Of a stretch of 64,000 bases of DNA, positions 11,129 to 22,494 are shown one piece after another (within the stretch, counting starts at the first letter, position 1; every line of letters begins with the position of its first letter). The stretch comes from Anoplolepis gracilipes. Taxonomy: Eukaryota; Arthropoda; Insecta; Hymenoptera; Formicidae. Both the position numbers and the translations under genes were made by a program. The notes under the pieces are model-generated. The model did no database searches and was not told the DNA's origin. It worked only from the letters and a program-made list of their open reading frames with translations. The DNA is taken from contig NC_132980.1 of assembly GCF_047496725.1 (NCBI RefSeq), positions 4,950,572-5,014,571 of the forward strand, written 5' to 3'.

Positions 11129-13007
11129 CTCCCTAAAAAAACAAAATTACGTCTAAAAGAATTCTTTTACAATACTACATAAAAACTGTTTAGATACGCA
11201 TTGCGAATTCTTATGGAGTACAAAATGAATTACTTTTATATCCAATAAAGAGCACAGAATTGGTGACATAAAAACGAATTCTTTTTGAACTCTTAAGAAC
11301 GATTTTAGACCAGAAATGGGATAGAAAATGAATTCATTTAATAAAGTTGGGAATCCAAAAAGAATTCTTTTTGGATTCTTTGTGCTATCTGGGTATCTAT
11401 TTAACATATATATTTAAAATGACAACTACTTACCAATTGATACTTTTCACGTTAATCCGAACGTCTCACTTCTAACTGTCTATATATACTATATATGTAA
11501 TTGTCTGTATATAAATGTCTTAAGTAAAACTGTATAAAAGGTAACACCTCACGGATTTTATATCTACTTAAATATATTGTAGAGGGGGGGGGGTGTTCTG
11601 AGTAATTCCCTGCAAGAAAATTAAGTGGGGGATGGCATTATATTACAATAGTTTTTATTCTATATTTATTCTATATTCATTCTATATTTATTCTATATTT
11701 TATAGAATTGTCACGCTGCTACTGTTTGCTACGCATTAGCATTTATTGTTAATGATACATTTTTAATCGGTTAATTTGTAATCGCTTTTTTTGCGATATT
11801 ATATCCAAACATCAATCGTTCAAGTAATTTATAATTGAATATAAAGATAGCTTAATATAACTAAGTATAATGCCAATAAAAATAAAATATTTCAAACTTT
11901 AATATTTAAAAGCTTTGAATTTAAATATGTATTATAGATATGTAATATTAAAAAGAGACTTATTCTCTCTTGTGTGTATAAAAAAAATTATATATTTCTT
12001 GATACTTTTTTAAAAGCAAAATTAATTTCAAATTACACATATACACAAAATAAAATAAAAAAATAATATATATACTAGTGTTAAATAACGAAAGATTTTA
12101 TTAAAAATTGTAACTTAAAACTTATAAAATATTTCCAGGATTAAACTAGAATTATAATCAAGTCGCTATGCTCCAAAAAGAAATACTTCCTGGCCTAACA
12201 ACCACTATAAGTGTTTTCTAAGTGATTAATAAATGATTATTAATTCTGTACATCAATATTTTCTGTCCAGTTTTTTCAACGAGGTCGTTTACTGTTCTGT
12301 ATGATTTAATTTTATTACCAATGTTACCGAACCTATTTTCATTTTTGCGCTGAAAAAGACTCAAATTCGAGCTCGAAACGTCCGCTAATACAAGTTTATT
12401 TATATTTTTATTTTTAATTTTAATTTTAATTTTATGTATTAAATTAATGAGACCTTTACATCTACAATATATAACATAATAATAATAATATTATACTAAT
12501 TTTAATCTTATATATATATAATTTTTTAATTTTTATTTTTTTATTTTTATCTGTATTACTTGACACATCAATTGTTATACACTACATTATTTTGCTCTCT
12601 ATTGCCATTATCAACCGTTTAAAATCCTTCGCTAATTAAAAAAATTATTTGAATATAATATTATCATATTTCATTTTTATAAAATATTTCATTAATCAAA
12701 ATTGCGCTTTAAAATTACAGTCTACAAGATATAATAAGCTTTATATTTTTGTATAAGCGTTATAAAATAACCGGTTGGTTCGTGTAGTTGCTACATCATC
12801 AAAACTTGATACATTACTCCGATATACACACTGCGAGTGTATTTATATAATGACTACCTTATCAATGAATTGCATGTCAGCGATGAAAGAAGAATAAAAT
12901 ATTTATGTGATTCTTTCAATATTATTTATTCAAAAGTAAGAGATGTTCAAAAAAAATATAACAAATAAGAGAAGAAACAAAATGAATGATAATGTTAAAT
13001 GTTAAAG
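11129..13007. other. AT-rich intergenic DNA with short tandem runs
   Basis: After the right CTCC duplication there is a ~270-bp stretch in which AAAGAATTCTTTT-like motifs recur (11150-11370), a G9 run at 11585, and four copies of a 12-bp TTCTATATTTAT-like unit (11650-11700). No gene is visible. The hammerhead-like segment at 12346-12390 is listed separately. Confidence 0.55.
12346..12390 (+). ncRNA. Degenerate hammerhead-like motif (Penelope-type)
   Basis: GCGCTGAAAAAGACTC, a short spacer, then GAGCTCGAAACGTC: a CTGA-start box, a GACTC/GAGCTC-like helix and a CGAAACGTC box in hammerhead order. The first box reads CTGAAAA instead of CTGANGA, so it is probably inactive. A sister copy with the same GCGCTGAA lead lies at 41886-41925. 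Likely the terminal part of a dead Penelope-like element; no reverse transcriptase is nearby. Confidence 0.4.
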
Positions 13008-13202
13008 ATTTTTATTTTTAAACCTTAACAAAGAAATATATCTTTTTAATATATTACTTATATATATGGATATAATATATTTAAAGAACAAATATTATAA
13101 ATGTTTTAACTTGAAGAAATGTTTATTTTTAAACTTTAACAAAGAAATATATATCTTTATAATATATCAGTAACACATAAAAAAACAAATATTATAAATG
13201 TA
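13008..13202. repeat. Two-copy tandem duplication, ~100 bp unit
   Basis: The stretch TTTATTTTTAAACCTTAACA ... AACAAATATTATAAATG occurs twice back to back with small differences. Confidence 0.7.
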
Positions 13203-13580
13203 AAAGTATTTTATATTTTAATTAATAAATTATATACTGTTAATCTGTTCCAGTTTTTGTAGTTTTTTTCTTTCAAATCTATTTGCAAAAATATTTTTAT
13301 AAAGATATTAATTGAGAATTTATATAAGTAATTTTGCAGAAATCCCATATAAGTTCTTATCAGAATTTTCAGTTAAATTTTCAATTAAATTCTCAGTTGA
13401 ATTTTTAGTTATTATCTTAAATTTTTTTTTCAGTACGGATGTTACTAGAGGATAAATTTATTTATTAGAGCATAAATTTATTATTATTAATGCGTGAAAT
13501 AAATAACTCATTCGAAAGATTCCGGTTCAATTATAAGATATAATATACAATTTATTTAAAAAAAAAAATATTTTTTTTAG

Positions 13581-13698
13581 CATCTAAGAATAAAAATGCA
13601 CAAGACAACGCAATCCAGTAAACAAACTTGCCATCACTGTAATAAAGAGTTCAGTAATGTCTGTGAATATATAGACTACAAGAGCCAATGTTTTGTAG
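13581..13698 (+). pseudogene. Zinc-finger exon, copy 1 of 3
   Basis: Bounded by TTTTTTTTAG and a GTTGGTAAAA donor. From an internal ATG it encodes CHHCNKEFSNVCEYIDYKSQC, a Cys2-x12-Tyr/His-x5-Cys finger in which the usual first His is Tyr. Length 118 bp; upstream of the ATG the frame has a stop. The finger suggests nucleic-acid or protein binding, but no full gene context is seen. Confidence 0.5.
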
Positions 13699-13773
13699 GT
13701 TGGTAAAAATTGCTTTTTTATATAATAAACAATAATTTTTGTAATTTAGATGCTAAAAAAAAATATTTTTTAG

Positions 13774-13892
13774 CATCTAAAAATAAAATTCCAGGGTCAA
13801 CAAATACAACAAGCCCAATGCATATATGTCAATGTAGCGAAAAATTCAATAACATCCGGAAATATATTGATCACGTAAAAAAATGTATTCAG
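13774..13892 (+). pseudogene. Zinc-finger exon, copy 2 of 3
   Basis: 119 bp, begins with the same CATCTAA...AATAAAA as copy 1, 75 bp downstream of it, and ends before a GTATAAAAATTGC donor. Open throughout; encodes CQCSEKFNNIRKYIDHVKKC, a C-x-C...H-x4-C finger. This copy keeps the His that copy 1 lost. It may be an alternative exon of an ant-type gene family or a dead duplicate. Confidence 0.5.
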
Positions 13893-13959
13893 GTATAAAA
13901 ATTGCTTTTTCTTTTTATGTGTTCTTTCTTTTTATTATGTAAAATATAAAAAAAATAAA

Positions 13960-13994
<35 letters not shown>

Positions 13995-16059
13995 ATATAT
14001 TTCTATCAGAGAAAAAAAAAAGAAAAAGAGAGAAGAACAGATATTCTATTACTTATAAGGACTCTAGTTTCTCTCTGCCCAAAATGAATAGCTTTTGCTA
14101 GAGAGATGCTTGAGAGGGGCTGGAGAGATGCTGACGAGGAGTCACTCTTTGATATGATGCTTTTTCTCGTAGGATGCTAACGCCAAATGAATCCATTTTA
14201 GAACAGGCAGAACTACATAGTCAAATCCATTTATCGGTGCCACGGTAAAACAATACTAATTGGTTCATGTCCGTCTTAAATTCTTAATTGTGGATTTGAA
14301 AAATACACGGAAATATTATGGATTTATTATTATATTTTATTACATATTATTTTAGCTGCACATAATCTTATTTTATTTTAATACATATTATGGATAACAA
14401 TTGTTATGTAAGAGTAAAATTATTATATTCGGATTATACATTAGATAAATCAGCAATTGTATAGATGAATAATGTATATACATGCAACATTTATTTAATA
14501 TGTTGAATCATTGTAATAAATGAATTAATGTAACGAGCAGATCATTAATTGAATAGAATTGTGTATATGTATAGAACAACTTAGAATATATGCTGTTAAG
14601 ATTTAATTCCATTTGACTATTTCTATTATTGACTGATAAATAATATAAATAAAACTTAATATAGTGCGCCTGTTTCGCGTATATAAATGTTTATTTTTAT
14701 TTCTGATGATAATTTACATTGCTCTGATTTATTTTACTTACAAATACTTATTACATCAATTCGGAGGGAATGAAGAAGGATACGCAATATGAAGATCTTT
14801 ATTCAAAAAGTATCAATGATGAGACCAGAAATCAACATTAACTTCTTATTCTATATTCAGAATCGTGTCATTTGATTATATTGCATAAATAGCTAAAATG
14901 TATTATATAGATGTATAATATTAAGAGAAAAAATCTTAATATATAATGTTAAGAGAAATGATAAAAAAGTAATTTTTTGCTTTTATGTAGAAAATAATCG
15001 ACTTTAAATTACTTATACATATATAAGATAAAAGACGTTAATTTATTACATATATATAATAAATAAATAATTAAATAATTATTTTTATTAATATACTAAA
15101 TATAAAAATATAAAAAATAAATAATAAATAAATATAATATAATATAGTAAATATAGTAAATATAATAAATATAATAAAATAAATAAAAATAAGTTATGAA
15201 TAATAAATAATAATGAAAAATGAATAATAATAATAATAATAATTAATAATAAATTAATAATAAATATAATATTTTTTAAAATATGATTTATTTCATGTTT
15301 AATTTTACATTTAACTTATTAATATCTTTTATATCTCCTCGGCCCCCAATAATGATTGGAATTTGATAGTTTATATAAAAATGACATAAACTTCTGCTCT
15401 TGTATGCATTGATTGAATATATTTTGCAGTTACTGTATATTTTTTATTTTCAAAAAGTAGTGAAATCTTCACAAAAAATCTTTACAAAAGAAAAAAAATA
15501 CGTCAAGTTAAAATCAATTATACTCAAAAATAAATGAGATCAGTATAGACAATACGCCAAGTGTTAAAGGTATATCAATTTTTACAAAGTATCATTTAAT
15601 GTAAATTTTATCGTAGTTTGAAACAGAATATGTTACAAAATTATTTGTATTAATATGGGGACATTATATATATGCGTGTGTATATATATTATACACTTCG
15701 AGTACTTACTAGCTCGAAATTGAAAAATTGCTATGCATCCATTCATTTTTCATTTCACTAGATAGATCCAGTACTCAAAGAATTAAAACTAAAGTGACGA
15801 ACAAAAACTTGCCGTGCCCGGGTCGAGGCATTAAAAACTGACCCTATAAAATTAATTTGTAGAATAAATAATATTTTTGTTTGAAAATATGGCATTGGAC
15901 GATGTAAATTTTTTTTTTAATAATTTTACTTCCTTCTACTTTATTTATTAGACTTACAATACGTTTTTAAAATAATTTTTTAAAATCGTAATTAATTTGC
16001 TTACATTTTTACTTTTTATGCTAAGGCAATGTTGTATTTTTAATTACTTTTACTTATTT

Positions 16060-16093
<34 letters not shown>
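13893..16093. other. AT-rich DNA between zinc-finger exons and MITE
   Basis: Contains a (TA)n run at 13962-13991, a short GC-richer patch at 14080-14260, and simple ATAATAAATAA-type low-complexity sequence at 15060-15270. A (TA)n tract at 16064-16092 abuts the MITE. No coding region supported. Confidence 0.55.
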
Positions 16094-16557
16094 CAGGGTG
16101 TCCCATAATTCGCGAACCACCTGTCAGGTGAAGGTAGAGTAGGTTAAACTGAGTAAAAAAGTTATGTACCATTTTGCAATTTTCGCAATAGTTAATGAGA
16201 TATTAATTATAAGAGATCAACCAATCGGCGCCCAGCAGAAGCGCGCGGCACGAAGAAGCCTCCCCATTGTTACTTGATACTAGGCGCGCCGATATGTGTG
16301 TGTGACTATGTGTGTGACTCTTTAGGTTGTCAATGCAGAGTGTTCCTCCCACTGTTTCGTCGGCGCGCCTAGTATCAAGTAACAATGGGAGGCTTCTTTG
16401 TGCCGCGCGCTCCTGCCGGGCGCCGATTGGCTGATCTTTTATAATTAATATCTCATTAACTATTGCGAAAATTGCAAAATGGTAGATAATTTTTTTATTC
16501 AGTTTAACTTACTCTACCTGCACGTAACGAGTGGTTCGCGAATTATGGGACACCCTG
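16094..16557. mobile_element. Complete long-TIR MITE
   Basis: Nearly perfect inverted arms of about 197 bp (16094-16291 and 16361-16557) surround a 69-bp centre; ends are CAGGGTGTCCC...GGGACACCCTG with TA on each side (16092-16093, 16558-16559). Transcripts could fold into a very long hairpin. No transposase. A second, partial copy opens the window. Confidence 0.88.
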
Positions 16558-16908
16558 TATATTGTACCAATAATCAATAATTTACGATATTTTTTCTTCA
16601 TATTTTTATACTTTCTTTATATTATATTTGAACTTGTCAGTCTTAAAATAAGAATTTTTAGAATCGCAATAAATACTAAAATTGATAATAAATATTAAAT
16701 TTATAATAAATCTTTTACATTTTTTACATTTTATACTACAGCAATGATTTCTGATTAATTTTATTTATATTTTACTAATAATGCAAGATAATTCTCTATT
16801 TTTATTATATTTTAAAATAATTTTCTAAAATCGTTAGTTGTTTATAGTTTTCATTTTACTAAAGCTATGCTATATTTTTAATTAATATTAATTAAAATTA
16901 TTTTTTAG

Positions 16909-17028
16909 TGTCTAACAAGAAAATGCACTAACAACCAAAGTCATCAACAACAAAACAAATTTGTCCTTGTGGCAAAATATTTGAAAATACTAGTCAGTAC
17001 ATAGAGTATGTACAAAAATGTTGCACAG
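16909..17028 (+). pseudogene. Zinc-finger exon, copy 3 of 3
   Basis: 120 bp after TTTTTTAG, ending before GTTGGTAAAAATTCC, the same donor context as copy 1. Encodes CPCGKIFENTSQYIEYVQKC in the layout of the other two copies. A TAA follows the internal ATG-His, and the metal-binding His is replaced. It lies 83 bp before the terminal exon below, which suggests the three finger exons belong to that gene. Confidence 0.5.
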
Positions 17029-17110
17029 GTTGGTAAAAATTCCTTTTTTATTGTGTTTTTCATGTTTACATGTTTTATTAAACACTTTTCTGATACCGTT
17101 ATGTTGTTAG

Positions 17111-17393
17111 ATCTTGTTTTGGATCTTCATGCAAGAATTAATATCTTAAAATTACAATCATTAACACACTATCAGTTCTCGTCGCCCAGATTTCAAAATT
17201 TATTTAAATATGCGTGGTTTCAAAGTGGATACGTACAGAATAGACCAACAGAGTTTGAAAGACCATAGAATTTTGTTTAAAAAAAAATTCTAAAGTAAAA
17301 TGCAATATTTGTGGCGAAACAGCAATAATAACTTGTTTTTGGTGTAAAAAATCGCTTTGTATAATACATTTTTTCTATGAACATCATTTGTAA
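17111..17393 (+). pseudogene. Terminal exon of ant-type uncharacterized gene, broken
   Basis: Begins after GTTGTTAG and encodes a segment with SSPRFQNLFKYAWFQSGY, then a C-x2-C...C-x2-C...C-x3-H cluster (CNICG, CFWCKKSLC, HFFYEHH). From memory this order (SPRF..KYAW..GY then a treble-clef-like Cys/His cluster) ends many uncharacterized ant proteins; no function is assigned. A TAG/one-base frameshift near 17268 separates the halves. Confidence 0.45.
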
Positions 17394-18539
17394 TGAATAT
17401 GTGCTATAAATGTAAGACATATATTTATGAACAAATTCTGTATTAATTTCTTTAAAAAAGATGTGTTTTTAAATTATTGATGAATACTGTTAAGGTTTTT
17501 GGCAGTTTTCCTTACCCATGCAACAAATGTTGGTATTCTTTTAGTTCTGCCTAATAAAAAATTCTTATTCATATGAAATTACGTTTGTAACAATTTCAAC
17601 TTCTTTTTCTTTTTCCTTTCTTTCTTTTTTTTTTGATATTTTAACTTTTTTTTCTATTTCTTCTTTTATTTTTATTTTATAGTATTTTTTAATCAATAAA
17701 CTCATTAAATTAAAATATATATTAAATTATATTTAATAATTATATAAATTTATATTTACAATTATATATGCAAATGTGAAATATAATATTACTATTTCTT
17801 TTATTCTTTAATTTATTTTCTAATATGTTGCGTATATTATGTCATTAAGATTAATCTATTTTTATGTTCCAATATATGCACAACATAAATATATACACAA
17901 GAGGCTTTTATTGAATGTGTCGCAACTAAAGAAATAACGCAACACAACTTATAACGCAGCGCCTATAGCACGAAATTATCATCTTGTTTTCTCAAAATTG
18001 ATTCGTGGAACCCACATATTATTATACATGGATAAATTTGACTTTTGATATTCTTTAATTTTTGTTCTTAAAAAATTTTTTAAATTTTGCAAAATAAAGG
18101 GTGAGGGTGGAATAAATTAAAAAATTTGACATTTTTGAAAAATACAATTATACTATTGTAAAGAGTGCAAAATACCATAAAACTTTCGTATAAAACATTT
18201 TTTCATATGTCCTATAATTTCAAAGATATTCGCTAAAAAACGAAAAATTCGTTATTTTTCGAGGGATTGTTTCAACCTCTAAACGTTGAAATACGCCGCT
18301 AAAAAAAATATCGGTCTAATATTTTTTTATTCTACAACATATCCAAAGCTCATTAAAATCGGTGAGGGACACTTCCGACAGTTCCCTTGTCAGAGATTAA
18401 AAATAAAAATCCAAACAAAACATCTAACTGCTTACATTCTTACTGCTTATGAGGACCAAGGTAACGCATTAAACAAATGTCACTACACTATTTGAAGCTA
18501 AACTGTTATTCTTTTCATCAGATTAAAAGCGCACATAAT
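17394..18539. other. AT-rich DNA, possible dispersed repeat
   Basis: No gene. The stretch 18040-18400 (TTCGAGGGATTGTTTCAACC region) has the look of a dispersed insect repeat, but no second copy lies in this window. Confidence 0.4.
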
Positions 18540-19104
18540 GCGAATTTGATCAAGATGTGTGTACTCATTTGTAATTGATCATGCTTTGTTGAATTCAAGA
18601 TCATCTATTTAAGAAAAAAAAGAGTTTTTTGTGGCGCATTGTAACTAGTGATTAAAAGTGGATTTATTTTGATAATTCCAAGTGAAAAAACTCATGGATG
18701 GAGTTCGGTCAATCATTCACATTAACGCCAAAACGGAATATTCATATAAAATTTTGCTCTGGTGGGACCAGAAAGGCGTGCTTTATTACGAGCTATTGCA
18801 ACTGAATGAAACAGTCACAGCTGATGGCTATCAACAATAATTGTACCAATTGAACGATGAATTGATGCGAAAAAGGCCATCAGTAGCCAATAATCGGTGC
18901 AAAGTAATTCCTTTGCATGACAACGCATGACCACATGTTGCAAGAACCGTGAAAGAAACACTATTGGAGCTCGTATGGGAAATTCTTTCGCACCCAGCCT
19001 ATTCTCCAGACTTGGCTCCATCGGATTACTTTCTCCGATCGATGCAACACGCCCTCACCAATACACACTTTTCCAATTATGAAGAAGTTCAAAAATGGGT
19101 GGAT
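18540..19104 (+). pseudogene. mariner transposase relic, part 1 (interrupted by Polinton)
   Basis: Reads as the catalytic core of a mariner DDD transposase: a KWIYFDNSK segment preceded by TSD (first catalytic Asp), LLWWDQKGVLYYELLQ, LHDNA (second Asp, followed by TGA where the family has Arg), and AYSPDLAPSDYFL with the final Asp. It also has TAA in the Gln run near 18836. The frame runs to KWVD, where the Polinton enters. The C-terminus continues at 37359. The transposase once cut and pasted at TA; this copy is dead. Confidence 0.85.
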
Positions 19105-20105
19105 AGTAGATAGGTAAAGAGAGTTCTAAACCAGGAATCTGAGGGGGGGGTGAGGTAAGCGGAGGCGAGGTTACCTCGCCCCGGGTACTGAGGGGGGATA
19201 CCAAATACCCCCTGATTGAGGGGAGGAGGTACCAAATACCCTCTGATTGAGGGGGGGGGGGCATACATATGGTTCCGCACATGGAGGGAATGTTCTCTCC
19301 GACTGACTGCGGAGGTCTGATGGTGAGAGAGAGAAATGTCAACTGTTATAGATAAAATATTCACCCCACTATTTATCCATAATGTATATTTGCAATAAAT
19401 AATTACGTTCGCAACGTGGTAGAGGGAGAAGGTGCTATAGGCGTTCGCAACGCGGTAGAGGGAGAAGGTGCTATAGGCGTTCGCAACGTGGTAGAGGGAG
19501 AAGGTGCGATAGGCGTTCGCAACGCGGTAGAGAGAGAAGGTGCTATAGGCGTTCGCAACGCGGTAAAGGGAGAAAGTGCTATAGGCGTTTGCAACGCGGT
19601 AGAGGGAGATGGTGCTATAGACGTTCTATATAGTGTAGGACAAGGAGAGTATGATGTCGTGTGAGAAGGAAGGCGCTGTATGTGTATGACAACGGAGTGC
19701 ATGATGATAGGAAAAAGAAGAGCATGATGGTAGGAAAAGGAGACATGGGTGCGAGAGAAATAATAGAGAGGAAGGAGGATAACAAAGGAGAAGTAAGACG
19801 GAGGCTAAGGCGTATGCGAAAAAAAGATAATTTTTGTATGTTAATTTTTATAATATTAAATGTTATCTTATTATATATCTTATTATTTAATATAGAGGAA
19901 GAAGGATGGGATAGATGAAGAAGGCGCAAATAAGTAATATATATATAAATTTTTTTATTTAAAAAGTGTGTACGTGTATACATATAAATGTGTATGTGTG
20001 CGTTTGTGCATGTATTAAAATTATTATAATATAAAAAAGAATTAAAATTATAATAGAAAATTGAAAAAATTAAAATATAAAAAAGAATTAAAATTATAGT
20101 AGAAA
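19105..20105. repeat. Left terminal inverted repeat of Polinton
   Basis: Matches the reverse complement of 36395-37358 from the first base, apart from indels in G-rich (19145-19265) and tandem-repeat parts. The inner end is AT-rich and approximate. Confidence 0.88.
19407..19622. repeat. 36-bp minisatellite, six copies
   Basis: Six head-to-tail copies of a 36-bp unit starting GTTCGCAACGCGGTAGAGGG. The right inverted repeat has four. Confidence 0.93.
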
Positions 20106-20238
20106 ATTTAAAAAAATTAAAATAATGATCCAGGGTAGCAGCTCTGAAACAGAAAAAACATAATTTTATTAACATCTTAAAAAATATTTTCTAAAATGAT
20201 TAAAATTATATAAACTCACAATCTATTCGGAGTCTCTC

Positions 20239-20739
20239 TCATATGCCGACCTGGAGTCCTCCTGTTTCGAGGAGCAACGGTTCCTCTGTCTCCCACACCT
20301 CATACGGAAGCTCACCAAAGAATTTCCGCAAACAAAGACGATCCTCGTTAAACTGAGGAATCACCTTCTCACACCTCCGGTTCTCGGGAGTGTCACCCCA
20401 AAGATCATCACGCACCCATGCGTATAACTCTCTCTTGTGGCGCCGGAACATCCTTTTAATTTGTCTATCGTAAATATTTACAAATCCCTTAATTTTTATA
20501 TCAGCCTGTGACTCGTACTGTTAAAAAAAAAACATTATTATTAGTACTATTAATAACGTTATTAGTATCGCTATTAGTACCAATATTATTAAATAGTAAA
20601 TATTTACGTTTTTAAATGCTACTATATTTAGCACAACTCTTATTAATTCGTGTGCGAGGTCCCTCATCGTCCTTGTCAAATAACGCCAGTTTTGAGTAAA
20701 AATTATATCCACTAACGAACACATCTCGTGGTGCGACAT
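20239..20739 (-). CDS. Small Polinton protein, two exons, unknown
   Basis: Exon 1 (20739-20608, ATG) ends in AAAAAC before a GTAAAT donor; exon 2 (20517-20239) starts after TTTTTTTTAACAG in the same phase, giving 136 residues. The intron also reads as a hydrophobic helix if unspliced, which is probably misleading. Exon 2 is charged, with AWVRDD, then FFGELPYEVWETEEP. A related AWVRDD segment lies on the plus strand near the other end of the element (36170-36215), so this gene is duplicated in inverted orientation next to both repeats. I do not recognise a family. Confidence 0.5.
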
Positions 20740-20903
20740 CCTTAAAACTTGCGCACTTTAATCTTCACAGTCTAACACAGTCTTGATGAAAGTTCTAACG
20801 GAGTTAGCCAACGTCTCGGGAAAGAAAAGTAGAGGATGTATAGCAGCATCTAGGCTTAAATTATGCAGCGAGGTCGATAGACAAAAGATCCTTTGAGTCT
20901 TTA

Positions 20904-20930
20904 TCAGTTTTTTTTCAACACATGTGTGTG

Positions 20931-20966
<36 letters not shown>

Positions 20967-21245
20967 TGTGTGTGTATTAAATGAGTTATGTACAAGTCGC
21001 TTTCTTCTTTCTTCTAAAAAGTCTTTCCTTCTTATTCTTTTTATCAGTAGCAGCCTCACTTTTTGAAGATGCCTTATTTCCGGAACATCTTTAAATCGCA
21101 TATGTTTTATATGGATATTTTCATTGATCACATCACATAAAAAATCTATATTGTTACGGATCTTGAAAAACAGTTTTAGCGATCTTGTATAAGTCTTTGG
21201 TAAACCAATTTCACGACTTTGTAAAAATTGCACTATAGAATTCAT
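20904..21245 (-). CDS. Small basic Polinton protein, unknown
   Basis: 113 codons from ATG at 21245. The first ~90 residues are helical and rich in Arg/Lys/Ile; the last ~20 are a Thr-His-Ala-Arg run encoded by the (GTGC)n microsatellite 20922-20975, so the reading frame has run through an expanded repeat. Its ATG overlaps that of the plus-strand frame at 21244 in a shared CATG; at most one of the two is likely to be used. No family recognised. Confidence 0.4.
20922..20975. repeat. (GTGC)n microsatellite
   Basis: About 12 tandem GTGC units flanked by GT runs. Confidence 0.92.
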
Positions 21246-21474
21246 GGCACTACCGAAGGCGTTAGTTTATGCGATACTAAACTATTCAAAAGTTATAGCA
21301 CCGTGTGTGTGGCTGTTGTATGATGAAATCGATTCAAATATTCGGTTACAAATGTATACGACAAAGCGAAAGATAATATTTTGGCTAAATGATAACATAA
21401 ACAGAACGCCGACAGTACGGATGTTTGCACTAAAAAATAATGTTTCGCGGGTAGGCATTATCTTGTATATTTAA
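21244..21474 (+). CDS. Short open frame in Polinton, doubtful
   Basis: 76 codons from ATG, overlapping the start of the divergent minus-strand frame. Its DNA (21290-21480) is repeated in inverted orientation at 33890-34280, where the frame is broken. No domain seen; may be a leftover of that duplicated segment rather than a gene. Confidence 0.25.
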   Translation: MALPKALVYAILNYSKVIAPCVWLLYDEIDSNIRLQMYTTKRKIIFWLNDNINRTPTVRMFALKNNVSRVGIILYI

Positions 21475-21489
21475 TTTGATTATAAATAT

Positions 21490-21750
21490 AATGGCGTATC
21501 TATAGTATGATGTGGTGTATGTGTAGGACAAGGAGTGTATGATGATAAGAAAAGGAGAGCATGATGGTAGGAAAAGAAGATATGGGTGCGAGAGAAAGAA
21601 TAGAGAGGAAGAAGGATAGCGGGAAGGAGAGCGCGCATGGTGAGAAAAGGACAGCGCTATAGGTGTAAGACAAGGAGAGTATGATGTGTAAGGAAAGGAG
21701 AGAGCATGATAGTAAGAAAAGAAGGCAACAGTAAAAGAAATATAAATGTA
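21490..21750. repeat. Internal copy of TIR subterminal repeat
   Basis: Repeats the GACAAGGAGAGTATGATG...GAGAGAAAGAATAGAGAGG block that occurs in both inverted repeats (19640-19790 and 36690-36940), making a third, internal copy. Confidence 0.75.
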
Positions 21751-21823
21751 TAAAAATTTCAAATTTATTTAAAATTAAAAAATTTAATTACAGAATATAG
21801 AAAATAATACTTGAAGTATAGTT

Positions 21824-22342
21824 TTAATGTAAATATGGGTTGATTGAACCTTCATGATGATAATTCGACCACCAATTGAATATTTTAAATACATTTTGTA
21901 AAGCGCAATTTTGTACATGTCTATCGCAACGCAGAGTAGCATCTAGTTTATCTAAAGCAGGAACGTCATCATAATCGTTATCCAATGTCTCGATAATAAG
22001 ACCGATTCTCGCATCGTCTTCCAGTTTTGCCAACCATTCTCGTTTTTCATGTCCTTTCATATACACTCGAGAATATGCATCTTTCAACGTCACAGCCTCA
22101 GTGATTAAACGTTTGGCCATGTAGTATGGGACGTTTCCATCTTCCCATTGCAGATTGTGATGTTTTCCAACCAACCATACAACTTAGGATCTCTCAGACC
22201 TCGTGAGCAAACGGAATAGTGTAAGACTCGTAAAAATATAATGAGACAGTACAGATCCCTTAGTCAGAATCGCAATTTCTTTCACGATAAACTTTCCTTC
22301 AACGATAAATCCTTGAAGATCCACAAACGTTGGCACAACCAT
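21824..22342 (-). pseudogene. Conserved insect Polinton-associated protein, one stop
   Basis: 172 codons from ATG at 22342. The N-terminal part carries VDLQGFIVEGKFIVKEIAIL, followed by a TAA at about codon 57, then LQWEDGNVPYYMAKRL and, C-terminally, a CRRH/CALQNV-like Cys/His region. I know this layout from many insect loci linked to Mavericks, where it is uncharacterized. It lies just downstream of the major capsid gene on the same strand. A single nonsense change is the only visible defect. Confidence 0.6.
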
Positions 22343-22494
22343 AATGAAAAGATATTGGCGAGAACTACGATGACGAACGACTGATGTTAATCATCGAATA
22401 TCACAATTTTTTATGTTATAACATTGGAGGGGATAATTATTTACAGAAAATTCGAACGTTGGTTGATAAGACGAGCGTTCCTGCTCGTGCTGAT

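Noticed and set aside
19407..19622. Regular 36-bp direct repeats that could suggest a CRISPR array
   Set aside because: Units are contiguous with no un-like spacers, and the array is part of a eukaryotic Polinton inverted repeat, so it is a minisatellite.
19403..19702. Pro/Ser/Thr repeat protein of 12-residue units
   Set aside because: It is only a translation of the minisatellite; frames on both strands are open because 36 is divisible by three.
20521..20739. 72-aa single-pass membrane protein
   Set aside because: The hydrophobic half lies between a GTAAAT donor and a poly-T/CAG acceptor in matching phase, so it is better read as an intron.
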